The position numbers and the translations under genes were made by a program. A DNA stretch of 49,082 bases from NCBI GenBank assembly GCA_013821475.1, contig JACDGU010000002.1, forward strand, positions 1-49,082, in the 5' to 3' direction. The DNA comes from Solirubrobacterales bacterium (GTDB lineage Bacteria > Actinomycetota > Thermoleophilia > Solirubrobacterales > 70-9). Under the pieces are notes generated by a model. It had not been told where the DNA came from. It did no database searches and was given only the letters and a program-made list of their open reading frames with translations. Positions 23,204 through 30,572 of this stretch are shown one piece after another. Each line of letters starts with the position of its first letter. The first letter of the stretch is position 1.

Positions 23204-24067
23204 ATGGCGCTTACTTCTACATGCTCGCGGCACGCCGGCGCAGGGGCCCGGCGCTCGCTGCACGCCTTCGTTGCAGCCCTGCTCTGCGCGCTCGCGCTCC
23301 TGGCGCTGCCCGGCTCCGCGGCCCTCGCCTCCCAACCGGCCGGCGGCGAAAGCGCCGCCCTGCGGGTGATCGGCCACGCTCTCCTCGCCGCGATCGGGAC
23401 CAAGCGGGCGAACACGGCGGTCGACTCGCTCGGCAACAGCCTCGCCCTGCTCGATGCTCGCTACCGGATCGAAGGCGAAGCTGCGAAGGCCGCCGCCGGT
23501 GCGCCACACGAACAACAACCGGCGGTCGATGAAGCGGTAAGTGACCCCTCGAAGCTGGCGCCCGCCTCGGCCGGCACCAACGGGACCAAGGTCCCGCACA
23601 CCTCGAAGCTGGCCCGCGGCGAAATCTTCGCCCACAGCCGCGTCGGCGTCGACGGCGAATCGACGGCGATCCTGCTCAGCGGCGTCGCCCTGGCGCCGCC
23701 CGACGCTCCCGAAGCAGTCAAGAACGTGATCAACAACGCCAACACGATCGTCGGCCGCCCCTACGTCTGGGGCGGCGGCCACGCCTCCTTCTACTCCTAC
23801 GGCTACGACTGCTCGGGCTCGGTCAGCTTCGCCCTCTTCGGCGGCGGCCTGATCCCCGAACCGCTCACCTCCGGCTCGCTCGAGGGCTGGGGCGCCCCCG
23901 GGCCTGGAAAATGGATCACCGTCTACGCCAACGCCGGCCACACCTTCGCCGAGATCGCCGGCCTGCGTTGGGACACCGTCGGCGACGCCCAGGGCACCGG
24001 CCCCCGCTGGCACCTGGCACCAAACTCGAGCGCCGGCTTCGTCGTCCGGCACCCGCCGGGGCTGTAG
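23204..24067 (+). CDS. Secreted NlpC/P60-like protein, long form
   Basis: A 287-residue exported protein. After a basic start comes a hydrophobic segment (HAFVAALLCALALLALPGSA, cleavage near ALA). Residues 50-165 are an Ala-rich region without repeats. Residues 180-287 are the NlpC/P60-like domain: PYVWGGGHASFYSYG, Cys203 in YDCSGSVSFAL, and His246 in NAGHTFAEIAGLRWD. It is the long paralogue of the protein at 5206; both share the unusual GLRWDTxGD and GFVVRHPxG endings. ATG 23204 is preferred (GGGGGACAGG upstream) over GTG nine codons earlier. Peptidoglycan endopeptidase activity is inferred. Confidence 0.85.
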   Translation: MALTSTCSRHAGAGARRSLHAFVAALLCALALLALPGSAALASQPAGGESAALRVIGHALLAAIGTKRANTAVDSLGNSLALLDARYRIEGEAAKAAAGAPHEQQPAVDEAVSDPSKLAPASAGTNGTKVPHTSKLARGEIFAHSRVGVDGESTAILLSGVALAPPDAPEAVKNVINNANTIVGRPYVWGGGHASFYSYGYDCSGSVSFALFGGGLIPEPLTSGSLEGWGAPGPGKWITVYANAGHTFAEIAGLRWDTVGDAQGTGPRWHLAPNSSAGFVVRHPPGL

Positions 24068-24160
24068 GCGGGCGCGAGCCCCACGGCCGCGGGTCGATAA
24101 CGTCGCCGCGCCTTGCCCGCGCCCGAGCCGCCAGCCGCCGTAGCCGCCGAGGCGATCCGC

Positions 24161-24514
24161 ATGTCCGGCGTCCGCGTCTGGCGCTGGGTCGCTTCCGAGT
24201 CGCGGCGCGCGGTGCGGCTGGATGAGATCGACTGGACGGTGCGGGCCGGCGAGCACTGGGTCCTGATCGGGCCCAACCGCGCCGGCCTCGAGGAGATCCC
24301 CGCCAGCGCCAGCCACGCCCTGCTGCTCTCCGCCGGCCGGATCGTCACCGCCGGCCCGATCGAGCAGGCGCTCAGCGCCGATTCGGTCTCAACAGCCTTC
24401 GGGATCGAAGCCTCGCTGGCGCGCCGCAAAGGCCGCTGGAGCGCGACCGTCGACCACGCCGACGCCTGGCGACTACGCCCCCGGTTGGATTCGAACCAAC
24501 GGCCGTCGGATTAG
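24161..24514 (+). pseudogene. ABC transporter ATPase gene with large in-frame deletion
   Basis: The frame begins MSGVRVWRWVASESRRAVRL then LDEIDWTVRAGEHWVLIGPN, the normal start of an ABC ATPase up to the first half of the Walker A motif. Immediately after NRAG it continues LEEIPASASHALLLSAGRIV and TAGPIEQALSADSVSTAFGI, which normally follows the Walker B and H-loop region. About 130-150 residues, including Walker A Lys, Q-loop, signature and Walker B, are missing although the frame remains open. It then reads into the tRNA-Arg gene. The product cannot bind ATP. An upstream TTG at 24113 is an alternative start. Confidence 0.82.
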
Positions 24515-24548
24515 AAGTCCGGTGCTCTGTCCACTGAGCTACGGGGGC
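24476..24548 (-). tRNA. tRNA-Arg (TCT)
   Basis: Minus strand: acceptor GCCCCCG pairs with CGGGGGC, D-arm TAGCTCAGTGGACAGAGC, anticodon stem CCGGA/TCCGA-type helix with loop CTTCTAA giving anticodon TCT, and T-arm GTTGGTTCGAATCCAAC. The discriminator is G. CCA is not encoded. The ABC ATPase remnant runs into its 3' side. Confidence 0.93.
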
Positions 24549-24621
24549 CGAGCCATAGCGTAGAGCCGATCGCGGTTGCAGCCGCCCCGATGGGGCTCGT
24601 CGTTTCGCGTACGATCGCCCG

Positions 24622-25425
24622 GTGCCGAACGTGAGGGTCGCGGGAGCCGAGCTTCATTACGAGCGCGCCGGGAGCGGCGAGCCGCTGCTGGCGATCCAGG
24701 GAATGAGCGGCACCCACATGTCGTGGGGATCGCCGTTTCGCTCGCTGCTCGAGCAGCACTTCGACTGCATCGTCTTCGACAACCGCGGCATCGGCCTCTC
24801 GCCACGGATCACCGAGCCGTTCACGATCGCGGAGATGGCCGCGGATTCGGCCCAGCTGCTCGACGCCCTGGAGGTCGAGAGCGCGCATGTGCTGGGGATC
24901 TCGATGGGCGGGATGATCGCCCAGGAGCTGGCCCTCGCCCACCCCGAGAGGCTGCGCTCGCTGACCATCGGCTGCAGCTACTGCGGCGGTCCCGGCTCGC
25001 AGCTGATGGACCCGGCCGACTTCCAGGGCCTGGCCGAAGCGATGGCATCGGGTAGCCAGGATCGGGTCTTCCGGGCGATGTACGAGCTCAATCTCTCCCC
25101 CGCATTCCGCACCGAGGAGGACCGCTACGCCGAGTTCACGGCGATGGCCGAGGCGCTGCCGGTCGCCCAGCGCACGGTCCAGCTGCAGTTGCAGGCGATA
25201 ACCGGCCATGACACCAGCGCCCGGCTGCCCGGGCTCGCGACTCCGACCCTGGTCGTCCACGGCACCGTCGACCGCGTGCTCGGCTACCCGAACGGCCCGT
25301 TGATCGCCGCGCTCATCCCCGGCGCCCGCCTCGAGCCGCTCGAGGACGTCGGCCACATGTTCTGGTGGGAGCAGCCCGAGGGCGCCGCCGAGCTGGTCCG
25401 CGAGCACGCGCTCGCCTCGGCCTGA
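24622..25425 (+). CDS. Alpha/beta hydrolase
   Basis: A 267-residue hydrolase with the full catalytic triad: nucleophile Ser94 in HVLGISMGGMIAQ, Asp217 in VVHGTVDRVLGYP and His245 in EDVGHMFWWEQP. The oxyanion region IQGMSGTHMSWG and the NRGIGLSPR loop are typical of the 3-oxoadipate enol-lactonase/haloperoxidase-like branch. Substrate unknown. The start is GTG 24622, at the edge of the signature strand (VRVAGAELHYERAGSG). It is separated from tRNA-Arg by about 70 bases and transcribed the other way. Confidence 0.9.
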   Translation: MPNVRVAGAELHYERAGSGEPLLAIQGMSGTHMSWGSPFRSLLEQHFDCIVFDNRGIGLSPRITEPFTIAEMAADSAQLLDALEVESAHVLGISMGGMIAQELALAHPERLRSLTIGCSYCGGPGSQLMDPADFQGLAEAMASGSQDRVFRAMYELNLSPAFRTEEDRYAEFTAMAEALPVAQRTVQLQLQAITGHDTSARLPGLATPTLVVHGTVDRVLGYPNGPLIAALIPGARLEPLEDVGHMFWWEQPEGAAELVREHALASA

Positions 25426-25446
25426 GCCCGCCCGCCCCGTCCCGGC

Positions 25447-27618
25447 CTACTTGCCGAGGCTGGCGCAGCCCGTCGGGTCGAGCGTGCCTTCGACCTTGAA
25501 GACGTAGTCGGGCTGGGGAACGATCGTCGGCTCGGCGACGACCAGCTTCAGCGCCGGATCCGATTTGACCCAGGCGTAGACCGGATAGAAGTATTCGGCC
25601 GTCGGCAGATCCTGGGTGTACTTGCTCATCACCAGGTAGTCGTATTCGCCGACGTTGATCAGGTGGCGGAACTGGCGGCAGGTGGTCGGCAGGCGATGGG
25701 TGCCATGCGGTCCTTCGACGCCGATGAAGTCGACGTGGTTGGAGGCGTCGTTGCCGTAGAAGCCGTACTGGCCGAAGATGATCTCGCTGGAGCCGATGAT
25801 CCCGATCTTCTGGTCGTGCAGTTTCTGGGTGTACGCGTACGCTTCCTGCGGCCCGCCTTCGCCCAGGAAGAGGGTCGTTTTCGTGTAGTGGTGGTCGGCG
25901 TACTGGACCTGCTGGGCGCGGCCGAAGACCATCGCCAAGAGGACGACGATGATCGTCGCGGCGGCAGCGATCGGGCGCGTCACCCTGCCCCGCACCCGTC
26001 CCAGCCCCAGCCCGGCCGGGATCCAGACCAGCGCCAGGACGATGAAGAAGGTACCGAAGACGTAGCCCGGGTACCAGCGCGGCGTCGTCAGCACCGTGAT
26101 CGCGTAGACCGCGGTGACGAAGAGCAGCGTCTGCCAGGCGCGCTTGTCGGGAGCGCGCAGCGGTCGCGCGATCGGCAGCAGCGCCAGGGCCAGGACCAGG
26201 CCCGGGATCAGGTAGCGGGTGTTGGTGAAGAACCCGGTCGGCGAGCCCTCCTGCCCGGCCGCGGTCAGCGGCGTGAAGACGTAGACGAGCGCGGTCAGCA
26301 GCGCCGCGACGGCGATCACCCGCAGGATCTTGTTGCGCGAGCGCACCGCGATGAAGACCGCGGCGGCGACGGCGACGATCAGGATCAGCGGCCAGATCGG
26401 GCCCAGCGCGTTGTCGAGCTGGGGGAAGAACCAGCGGCGATAGATCGTCGGGTTGAAGAGGTAGTGGGCCACGGCGAAGCGCGGCCGCGGGTCGAGCGGC
26501 ATCTGGTCGGGTGTCGGCAGGTGCAGGGGTCCGAGGCCGCTTTGGGGGATCGGGTTGCCGCCGCTCTTGATCGCCGCCCGCACGTACCAGTAGCCGCCGA
26601 CCACAAACATCGTCAGGCCCATCACCCAGGCCGTCGTCAGCCGCCTGCCCTTACCGCTGAAGAGGACGACGCCGATCGCAATCGCCGCCACCGGGATCAG
26701 GAAAGTGAGCTTGACCGAGGCCGCCAGCCCGGCGGCGATCCCCGCCATCAGCAGCGGTCCCCTGTCGAGCAGAGGTGCGTTGGTCTCCGGGGTGTCCTGC
26801 ACCGCCCCGGCTTTCGGCGCCCGGCGCTGGTGGCCGTTGATCAGGAAGGCGGCGAAGGCGATCAGGAAGGCGAGGCCCATGATGTCGTTGCGCGCTTCGC
26901 CCGGCTGGGTTTCGATCATCACCCCCGAGTCGAGGACGATCGCCGCCGCGACCAGGGTCGCCGGCCCGACCTTGTAGGGGCGGCCGACGCACCAGGCGGC
27001 GAGCACGGCGATCGCCAGCCAGAAGAGGTTGATCAGCGGCGAGAGCCAGTCGCTCTTGAAGAGGACGATGCCGGCCGCGTGGACCAGCTCCGAGCTCTGC
27101 GGGTAGAACCAGGCCGCCAAGCGCAGCGGGTCGGTGAAGTGGAGATGGACCGTCGAGTGTTCCTGGGCCATCGTCGCCGCGAACGGCATGTGGTACCAGG
27201 TCGTGTCGCCGCCGAACATGCCCAGATCGAGGTTGAGCTGGGACGGGAAGGTCCACTCGGCCATCGTGAAGGAGGCGACGCCGACCGCGATCAGCAGCGC
27301 AATCGTCCCCACCATCGGCGCCGGAACTTCCTGCCCGTCGCGCGGCGCCCTGTGCCGGCCGAGCGCCGCCGCCCCCAGCCCGATCGCGATCGTGACGATG
27401 ATGATCCAGCCCAGCCGCAGCTGGCTCAGGGTGCCGAGCAGCTCGAGCGAGAGGATCAGCAGGGCGACGGCGATCGTGACGTCGGCGAGCCGCGCCAGCG
27501 CCCCCGAGAATTCGGGCACGATCCAGCGGCGCAGCCAGTAGCCGCCGAGGCCGAGCGCCGCGACGATCCCGATCGCGGCGAGGCAGCCGCCTATGTAAGA
27601 ACCGAAGGAGGGGGCCAC
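25447..27618 (-). CDS. Large polytopic membrane protein, GT-C glycosyltransferase-like
   Basis: A 723-residue protein with about 12-14 membrane helices and a C-terminal extracytoplasmic domain of about 170 residues. An early loop carries LDLGMFGGDTTWYHMPFAAT, an acidic first-loop motif of the kind used by GT-C lipid-linked sugar transferases. Other landmarks are FYPQSSELVHAAGIVLFKSD, QPGEARNDIMGLAFLIAF and TPRWYPGYVFGTFFIVLALV. The soluble end has AYTQKLHDQKIGIIGSSEII and YLVMSKYTQDLPTAEYFYP. A transferase decorating wall polymer or lipid is inferred; the donor cannot be told. Full length; start GTG 27618. Confidence 0.75.
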   Translation of the reverse strand: MAPSFGSYIGGCLAAIGIVAALGLGGYWLRRWIVPEFSGALARLADVTIAVALLILSLELLGTLSQLRLGWIIIVTIAIGLGAAALGRHRAPRDGQEVPAPMVGTIALLIAVGVASFTMAEWTFPSQLNLDLGMFGGDTTWYHMPFAATMAQEHSTVHLHFTDPLRLAAWFYPQSSELVHAAGIVLFKSDWLSPLINLFWLAIAVLAAWCVGRPYKVGPATLVAAAIVLDSGVMIETQPGEARNDIMGLAFLIAFAAFLINGHQRRAPKAGAVQDTPETNAPLLDRGPLLMAGIAAGLAASVKLTFLIPVAAIAIGVVLFSGKGRRLTTAWVMGLTMFVVGGYWYVRAAIKSGGNPIPQSGLGPLHLPTPDQMPLDPRPRFAVAHYLFNPTIYRRWFFPQLDNALGPIWPLILIVAVAAAVFIAVRSRNKILRVIAVAALLTALVYVFTPLTAAGQEGSPTGFFTNTRYLIPGLVLALALLPIARPLRAPDKRAWQTLLFVTAVYAITVLTTPRWYPGYVFGTFFIVLALVWIPAGLGLGRVRGRVTRPIAAAATIIVVLLAMVFGRAQQVQYADHHYTKTTLFLGEGGPQEAYAYTQKLHDQKIGIIGSSEIIFGQYGFYGNDASNHVDFIGVEGPHGTHRLPTTCRQFRHLINVGEYDYLVMSKYTQDLPTAEYFYPVYAWVKSDPALKLVVAEPTIVPQPDYVFKVEGTLDPTGCASLGK

Positions 27619-27662
27619 GAGCGCGGGATGCTATTCGCCCGCGCCCGGGCCTAGGGCCGCGG

Positions 27663-28340
27663 CTATGCCGCGGCGGCTGGGATGCGGCAGGAGACGCCGG
27701 TTCCGGCCAGTCCGCAGTAGCCGTTGGGGACCTTTTGCAGGTACTGCTGGTGGTAGTCCTCGGCGTAGTAGAAGGTCTCGGCGGGCTCGACCTCGGTCGT
27801 GATCGGCTTGTGCCCGGCGGCCTTCAGCGACTCGTCGTAGGCGGCGAGCGCCATCGCCGCCGTCGCTCGCTGAGAATCGCCGGCGGTGTAGATGCCGGAC
27901 CGGTACTGGGTGCCGACGTCGTTGCCCTGGCGCATGCCCTGGGTCGGGTTGTGCTCCTCGAAGAAGACCTTGAGCAGGTCGGCGTAGGAGATCTTCTCCG
28001 GGTCGAAAGCGACCAACACCGCCTCGGCGTGCCCGGTCCGCGCCGAGCAGACCTCGTCGTAGGTCGGGTTCGGCGTCGTCCCGTTCATGTAGCCGACCGC
28101 GGTCGTGTAGACGCCGTCGAGGTCCCAGAACAAGCGCTCTGCACCCCAGAAGCAGCCGAGCGCAAAGTACGCGGTCTCGATCCCCTCGGGGAAGGGCGGC
28201 TTGATCGGCGTTCCGAGCACCGCGTGGGTCTCGGGGACGGTGAATGCGGGCTCGCTGCGACCGGGCAGCGCGTCCTCGGGTGAGGGCATCCGGGTCTTCT
28301 CGGGATTCAGCATCCTCATCAGCTTTCCAAGTCTGTTCAT
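27663..28340 (-). CDS. msrA: Peptide-methionine (S)-S-oxide reductase MsrA
   Basis: A 225-residue repair enzyme for methionine-S-sulfoxide. The catalytic Cys63 is in [71 protein letters not shown] and YRSGIYT follow in order, and [13 protein letters not shown] at the end supplies candidate recycling cysteines. The N-terminal 50 residues are a lead-in found in longer actinobacterial MsrA. AGGAGGAAAC before ATG 28340 is a strong ribosome-binding site. No MsrB is in the window. Confidence 0.95.
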   Translation of the reverse strand: MNRLGKLMRMLNPEKTRMPSPEDALPGRSEPAFTVPETHAVLGTPIKPPFPEGIETAYFALGCFWGAERLFWDLDGVYTTAVGYMNGTTPNPTYDEVCSARTGHAEAVLVAFDPEKISYADLLKVFFEEHNPTQGMRQGNDVGTQYRSGIYTAGDSQRATAAMALAAYDESLKAAGHKPITTEVEPAETFYYAEDYHQQYLQKVPNGYCGLAGTGVSCRIPAAAA

Positions 28341-28395
28341 GTGTGTTTCCTCCTGCTGAATACGTTACGGCAGAGACCTGACAGGCCGGTGAACT

Positions 28396-28447
28396 CGAAG
28401 GTTGAAGCCTTGTGTGCCCTAGATCCCCCACAACCCTTCAACCTTTG
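28396..28447 (-). terminator. Hairpin downstream of the SDR gene
   Basis: CGAAGGTTGAAGCCTTGTG and CACAACCCTTCAACCTTTG form a 19-base inverted repeat with about three mismatches and a 14-base loop. The right arm covers the last codons of the gene at 28438, so on the minus strand it acts just after that gene, before msrA. It is AT-richer than its context. Confidence 0.6.
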
Positions 28448-29232
28448 CCGGCCGCGACGCCGAATGCGTAGCGAACGCCGGTCAGCTCTTCGGACACCGT
28501 CCACAGGCGTTCCGCGTTCGCCCGGTCGCGGCCGCGGCCGACCGGCGAGACGACCTTCGGGTAGCCGCGCTGTTCGTCGAAGCCGTCGGGACCGATGAAG
28601 AGGCCGCCGTCGAGGTAGGGCCGGGTCGCCGCGTAGAGCTCGGGCAGGGCGCCCATCTCGGCGCTCTGGGCGAAGAGGCGGTTGGTCACCGCCATCACCG
28701 CGCGGTCGACCAGCGGCGGTGCCGCGGTCTGCAGGTTGGTGTCGGCATAACCGGGATGGGCGGCGAGGCTGGAGACGGTCGAGCCCGCCTCGCGCAGCCG
28801 GCGGTCGAGCTCGCGGGCGAAGAGGACGTTGGCGATCTTCGACTGCGCGTAGGCGCTCCAGCGGAAGTAGTGGCGCTCGCCGCGGAGGTTGTCGAAGCTG
28901 ATCCGGCCGAACCGGTGGGCGGTGCTGCTCGTCGTCACCACCCTGGCGTCCTCGCGGCCCTGCATCTCGCCGAGCAGCAGGCCGGTGAGGGCGAAGTGAC
29001 CGAGATGATTCGTGCCGAGCTGCAACTCGAAGCCATCGGCGGTCTCGCGGCGCGGCGGCGCCATCACGCCGGCGTTGTTGATCAGCAGGTCGAGCCCCTC
29101 GCGCTCGCTCGCAAGGCGAATCGCGAAGGCGCGGAAGCCCAGCCCGCTGTTGGCACCCGTGACCACGGCGGTCCGTCCCGCCTGGTCCGGCATGTCCGCT
29201 GCGGTCCACTTCTCAGCCAACGAGGCCTCCAT
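28438..29232 (-). CDS. Short-chain dehydrogenase missing part of its Rossmann fold
   Basis: A 264-residue SDR of the retinol-dehydrogenase-like branch that normally has about 310 residues. The start is normal up to RTAVVTGANSGLGF, but the text then jumps to RAFAIRLASEREGLDLLINN, which usually comes about 55 residues later. Helix A and strands 2 and 3, which bind the adenine ribose of NAD(P), are missing while the frame stays open. The rest is intact: LGTNHLGHFALTGLLLGEMQ, the catalytic Ser of VVTTSSTAHRFG, and Tyr/Lys of SAYAQSKIANVLF. Cofactor binding is probably lost, so it may be a pseudogene without a stop. ATG 29232 is the only good start. Confidence 0.82.
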   Translation of the reverse strand: MEASLAEKWTAADMPDQAGRTAVVTGANSGLGFRAFAIRLASEREGLDLLINNAGVMAPPRRETADGFELQLGTNHLGHFALTGLLLGEMQGREDARVVTTSSTAHRFGRISFDNLRGERHYFRWSAYAQSKIANVLFARELDRRLREAGSTVSSLAAHPGYADTNLQTAAPPLVDRAVMAVTNRLFAQSAEMGALPELYAATRPYLDGGLFIGPDGFDEQRGYPKVVSPVGRGRDRANAERLWTVSEELTGVRYAFGVAAGKG

Positions 29233-29251
29233 TATCCGACCTGCGGTTCGC

Positions 29252-29294
29252 GAGTCTGCGATTACCCGAGCTTTGTGCGGGCTGACGCAGACTC
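29252..29294 (-). terminator. Hairpin at the end of the SnoaL-like gene
   Basis: GAGTCTGCG at 29252-29260 pairs perfectly with CGCAGACTC at 29286-29294, with an inner CCCG/CGGG stem. The right arm overlaps the stop codon of the minus-strand gene at 29293. It probably ends that transcript before the SDR gene; there is no U-tract. Confidence 0.55.
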
Positions 29295-29688
29295 ACGCCT
29301 CGAGCTGGTGCAGGATCCCGCCGGAGTCCATCTCGTCCCAGGCCTGGGCGATCAGGCCGTCGCGGATCCGCAGCACTGCGGTCGAGGTGAACTCGACCCG
29401 GCGCCCGGTTGCGGCGGCACCGAGGAACTCGCCGGCGTGGGTCCCGCTCCAGCGCTGGTGGGCGGCGACGAGGTCGTCCTCGGCGAGGAGCAGCTCGATC
29501 TCGTGGTCGAGGTCGGGGAAGGCGGCGAGGAAGTACTCGACCGCCTGGCGCCGGCCGACCCGCCCGCGCGGCTCGCCGTTGTGGACGAAGTCGGCGCTCA
29601 GCAGTCGTTCGCAGGCGCGGGCGTCGCGCTCGACGATCGCCTCGCGGTAGAAGCGCCGGACCAGATCCTTGTTCGCATCCCCGGGCAC
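29293..29688 (-). CDS. SnoaL-like ester cyclase family protein
   Basis: A 131-residue NTF2-fold protein: NKDLVRRFYREAIVERDARA, CERLLSADFVHNGEPRGRVG, RRQAVEYFLAAFPDLDHEIE, LAEDDLVAAHQRWSGTHAGE and RRVEFTSTAVLRIRDGLIAQ with the closing AWDEMDSGGILHQL. The spacing matches predicted ester cyclases related to SnoaL and a conserved His/Asp pair may be catalytic. It is complete, but the substrate is unknown; many members are orphan enzymes. It is divergent from the small membrane protein gene at 29796. Confidence 0.85.
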   Translation of the reverse strand: MPGDANKDLVRRFYREAIVERDARACERLLSADFVHNGEPRGRVGRRQAVEYFLAAFPDLDHEIELLLAEDDLVAAHQRWSGTHAGEFLGAAATGRRVEFTSTAVLRIRDGLIAQAWDEMDSGGILHQLEA

Positions 29689-29795
29689 TGCCCCGAAGCT
29701 AGACGATCGCCGTCGGCGCCGGGCGATACGGTCCGGGGATCGGCTGCCTCCTCGTCCTCTTCGCCTTCATCTCGCCACGGCTGGCGCTGTTTGCC

Positions 29796-30014
29796 GTGTT
29801 CCTCTTCAGCGACCTGCTGAGCCGCGCCTTCGATAGCTGGTTCGTCCCCTTCATCGGCTTCTTCCTGCTGCCCTGGACGACGCTCGCCTACGCGGTGATG
29901 TGGAGCAGCTCCAACCGCGTCCACGGCTTCGAGTGGTTCATCGTCGGGCTAGCCTTCCTCGCCGACCTCGCCTCATACGCCAGTCGCAACCGCGCCCGCT
30001 CGGCGCGTTCCTGA
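29796..30014 (+). CDS. Small membrane protein
   Basis: At least 72 residues with two or three membrane segments: SWFVPFIGFFLLPWTTLAYA and FEWFIVGLAFLADLASYASR. The coding pattern extends upstream without an ATG, GTG or TTG start: the same frame reads IGCLLVLFAFISPRLALFAV before GTG 29796, and typical relatives start with such a helix. The natural start may be the ATC at 29739 (preceded by CCGGGG), or the start codon has mutated. Related short proteins in actinobacteria are uncharacterised. Confidence 0.55.
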   Translation: MFLFSDLLSRAFDSWFVPFIGFFLLPWTTLAYAVMWSSSNRVHGFEWFIVGLAFLADLASYASRNRARSARS

Positions 30015-30022
30015 CGACCGGG

Positions 30023-30304
30023 TCAGGACGAGCCGGCGCCGGTGCGGGGGACCGGGTAGGCGATCCGCACGTGGCTCTTGGACATCACGGTGAACGGGCG
30101 GATGCTGACTTTGCCGTCCACCAGTGAGGTGATTTCGACGTTGGTGAGGGCGATGAACTCGACCTCGACCCGGTTGAGCGAGTCCGAGAAGCGGCTCTGG
30201 TAGCCGGCCGGCGGCAACGTCACGTCGCCGACGATCAACTGCCGGTCGGTTTCGAACGCGGCGCGTTCAACTCGACGTTCGCCGGATTCGCCTTCTTCGA
30301 TCAT
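30023..30304 (-). CDS. Small conserved hypothetical protein
   Basis: A 93-residue soluble beta-rich protein: RAAFETDRQLIVGDVTLPPA, GYQSRFSDSLNRVEVEFIAL, TNVEITSLVDGKVSIRPFTV and MSKSHVRIAYPV. Actinobacterial relatives with the same ETDRxxIxGxxTLP...YxSRxSDxLN layout are uncharacterised (possibly the DUF6812 group, from memory). ATG 30304 is used because the conserved part starts soon after it; the frame is open further upstream. An oligonucleotide-binding or PilZ-like role has been guessed for similar short folds but cannot be shown here. Confidence 0.6.
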   Translation of the reverse strand: MIEEGESGERRVERAAFETDRQLIVGDVTLPPAGYQSRFSDSLNRVEVEFIALTNVEITSLVDGKVSIRPFTVMSKSHVRIAYPVPRTGAGSS

Positions 30305-30424
30305 CGCTCTCTCAATCGGCAGATTTCGCGCAATACCTAATGGACAAACGTCCACTGACAGGTTGTACCCGGAGGAGGTTCGGAGTGACCTGCGCCGACC
30401 AGGCGCTTCCTCGGCGCTACTTGA

Positions 30425-30498
30425 TCGGGGCGCCCGGATTCGAACCGAGGACCTCGGCCACCCAAAGGCCGCGCGCTACCAGGCTGCGCCACACCCCG
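30425..30498 (-). tRNA. tRNA-Pro (TGG)
   Basis: Minus strand: acceptor CGGGGTG pairs with CGCCCCG (one G:U), D-arm GGCGCAGCCTGGTAGCGC, anticodon stem GCGGCC-type helix with loop TTTGGGT giving anticodon TGG, and T-arm CCTCGGTTCGAATCCGGG. The discriminator is A and CCA is not encoded. Confidence 0.93.
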
Positions 30499-30572
30499 AC
30501 CGGCCCAGTCTAGAGCGGGCTCCGGAGTCTCGCCGCAGCCTCGCCGCAAGCACCCGTTAGCGTTCCTCGCCG

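Noticed and set aside
20136-24548. The cluster of broken genes beside two tRNA genes as an integrated element.
   Set aside because: No integrase, direct att repeats at the tRNA ends or phage genes are visible; deletion decay explains the remnants.
25663-27654. A 663-codon open frame on the plus strand opposite the GT-C-like gene.
   Set aside because: Its translation is Arg/Asp/Gln-rich without motifs, while the minus strand gives a coherent multi-helix protein; it is an antisense shadow.
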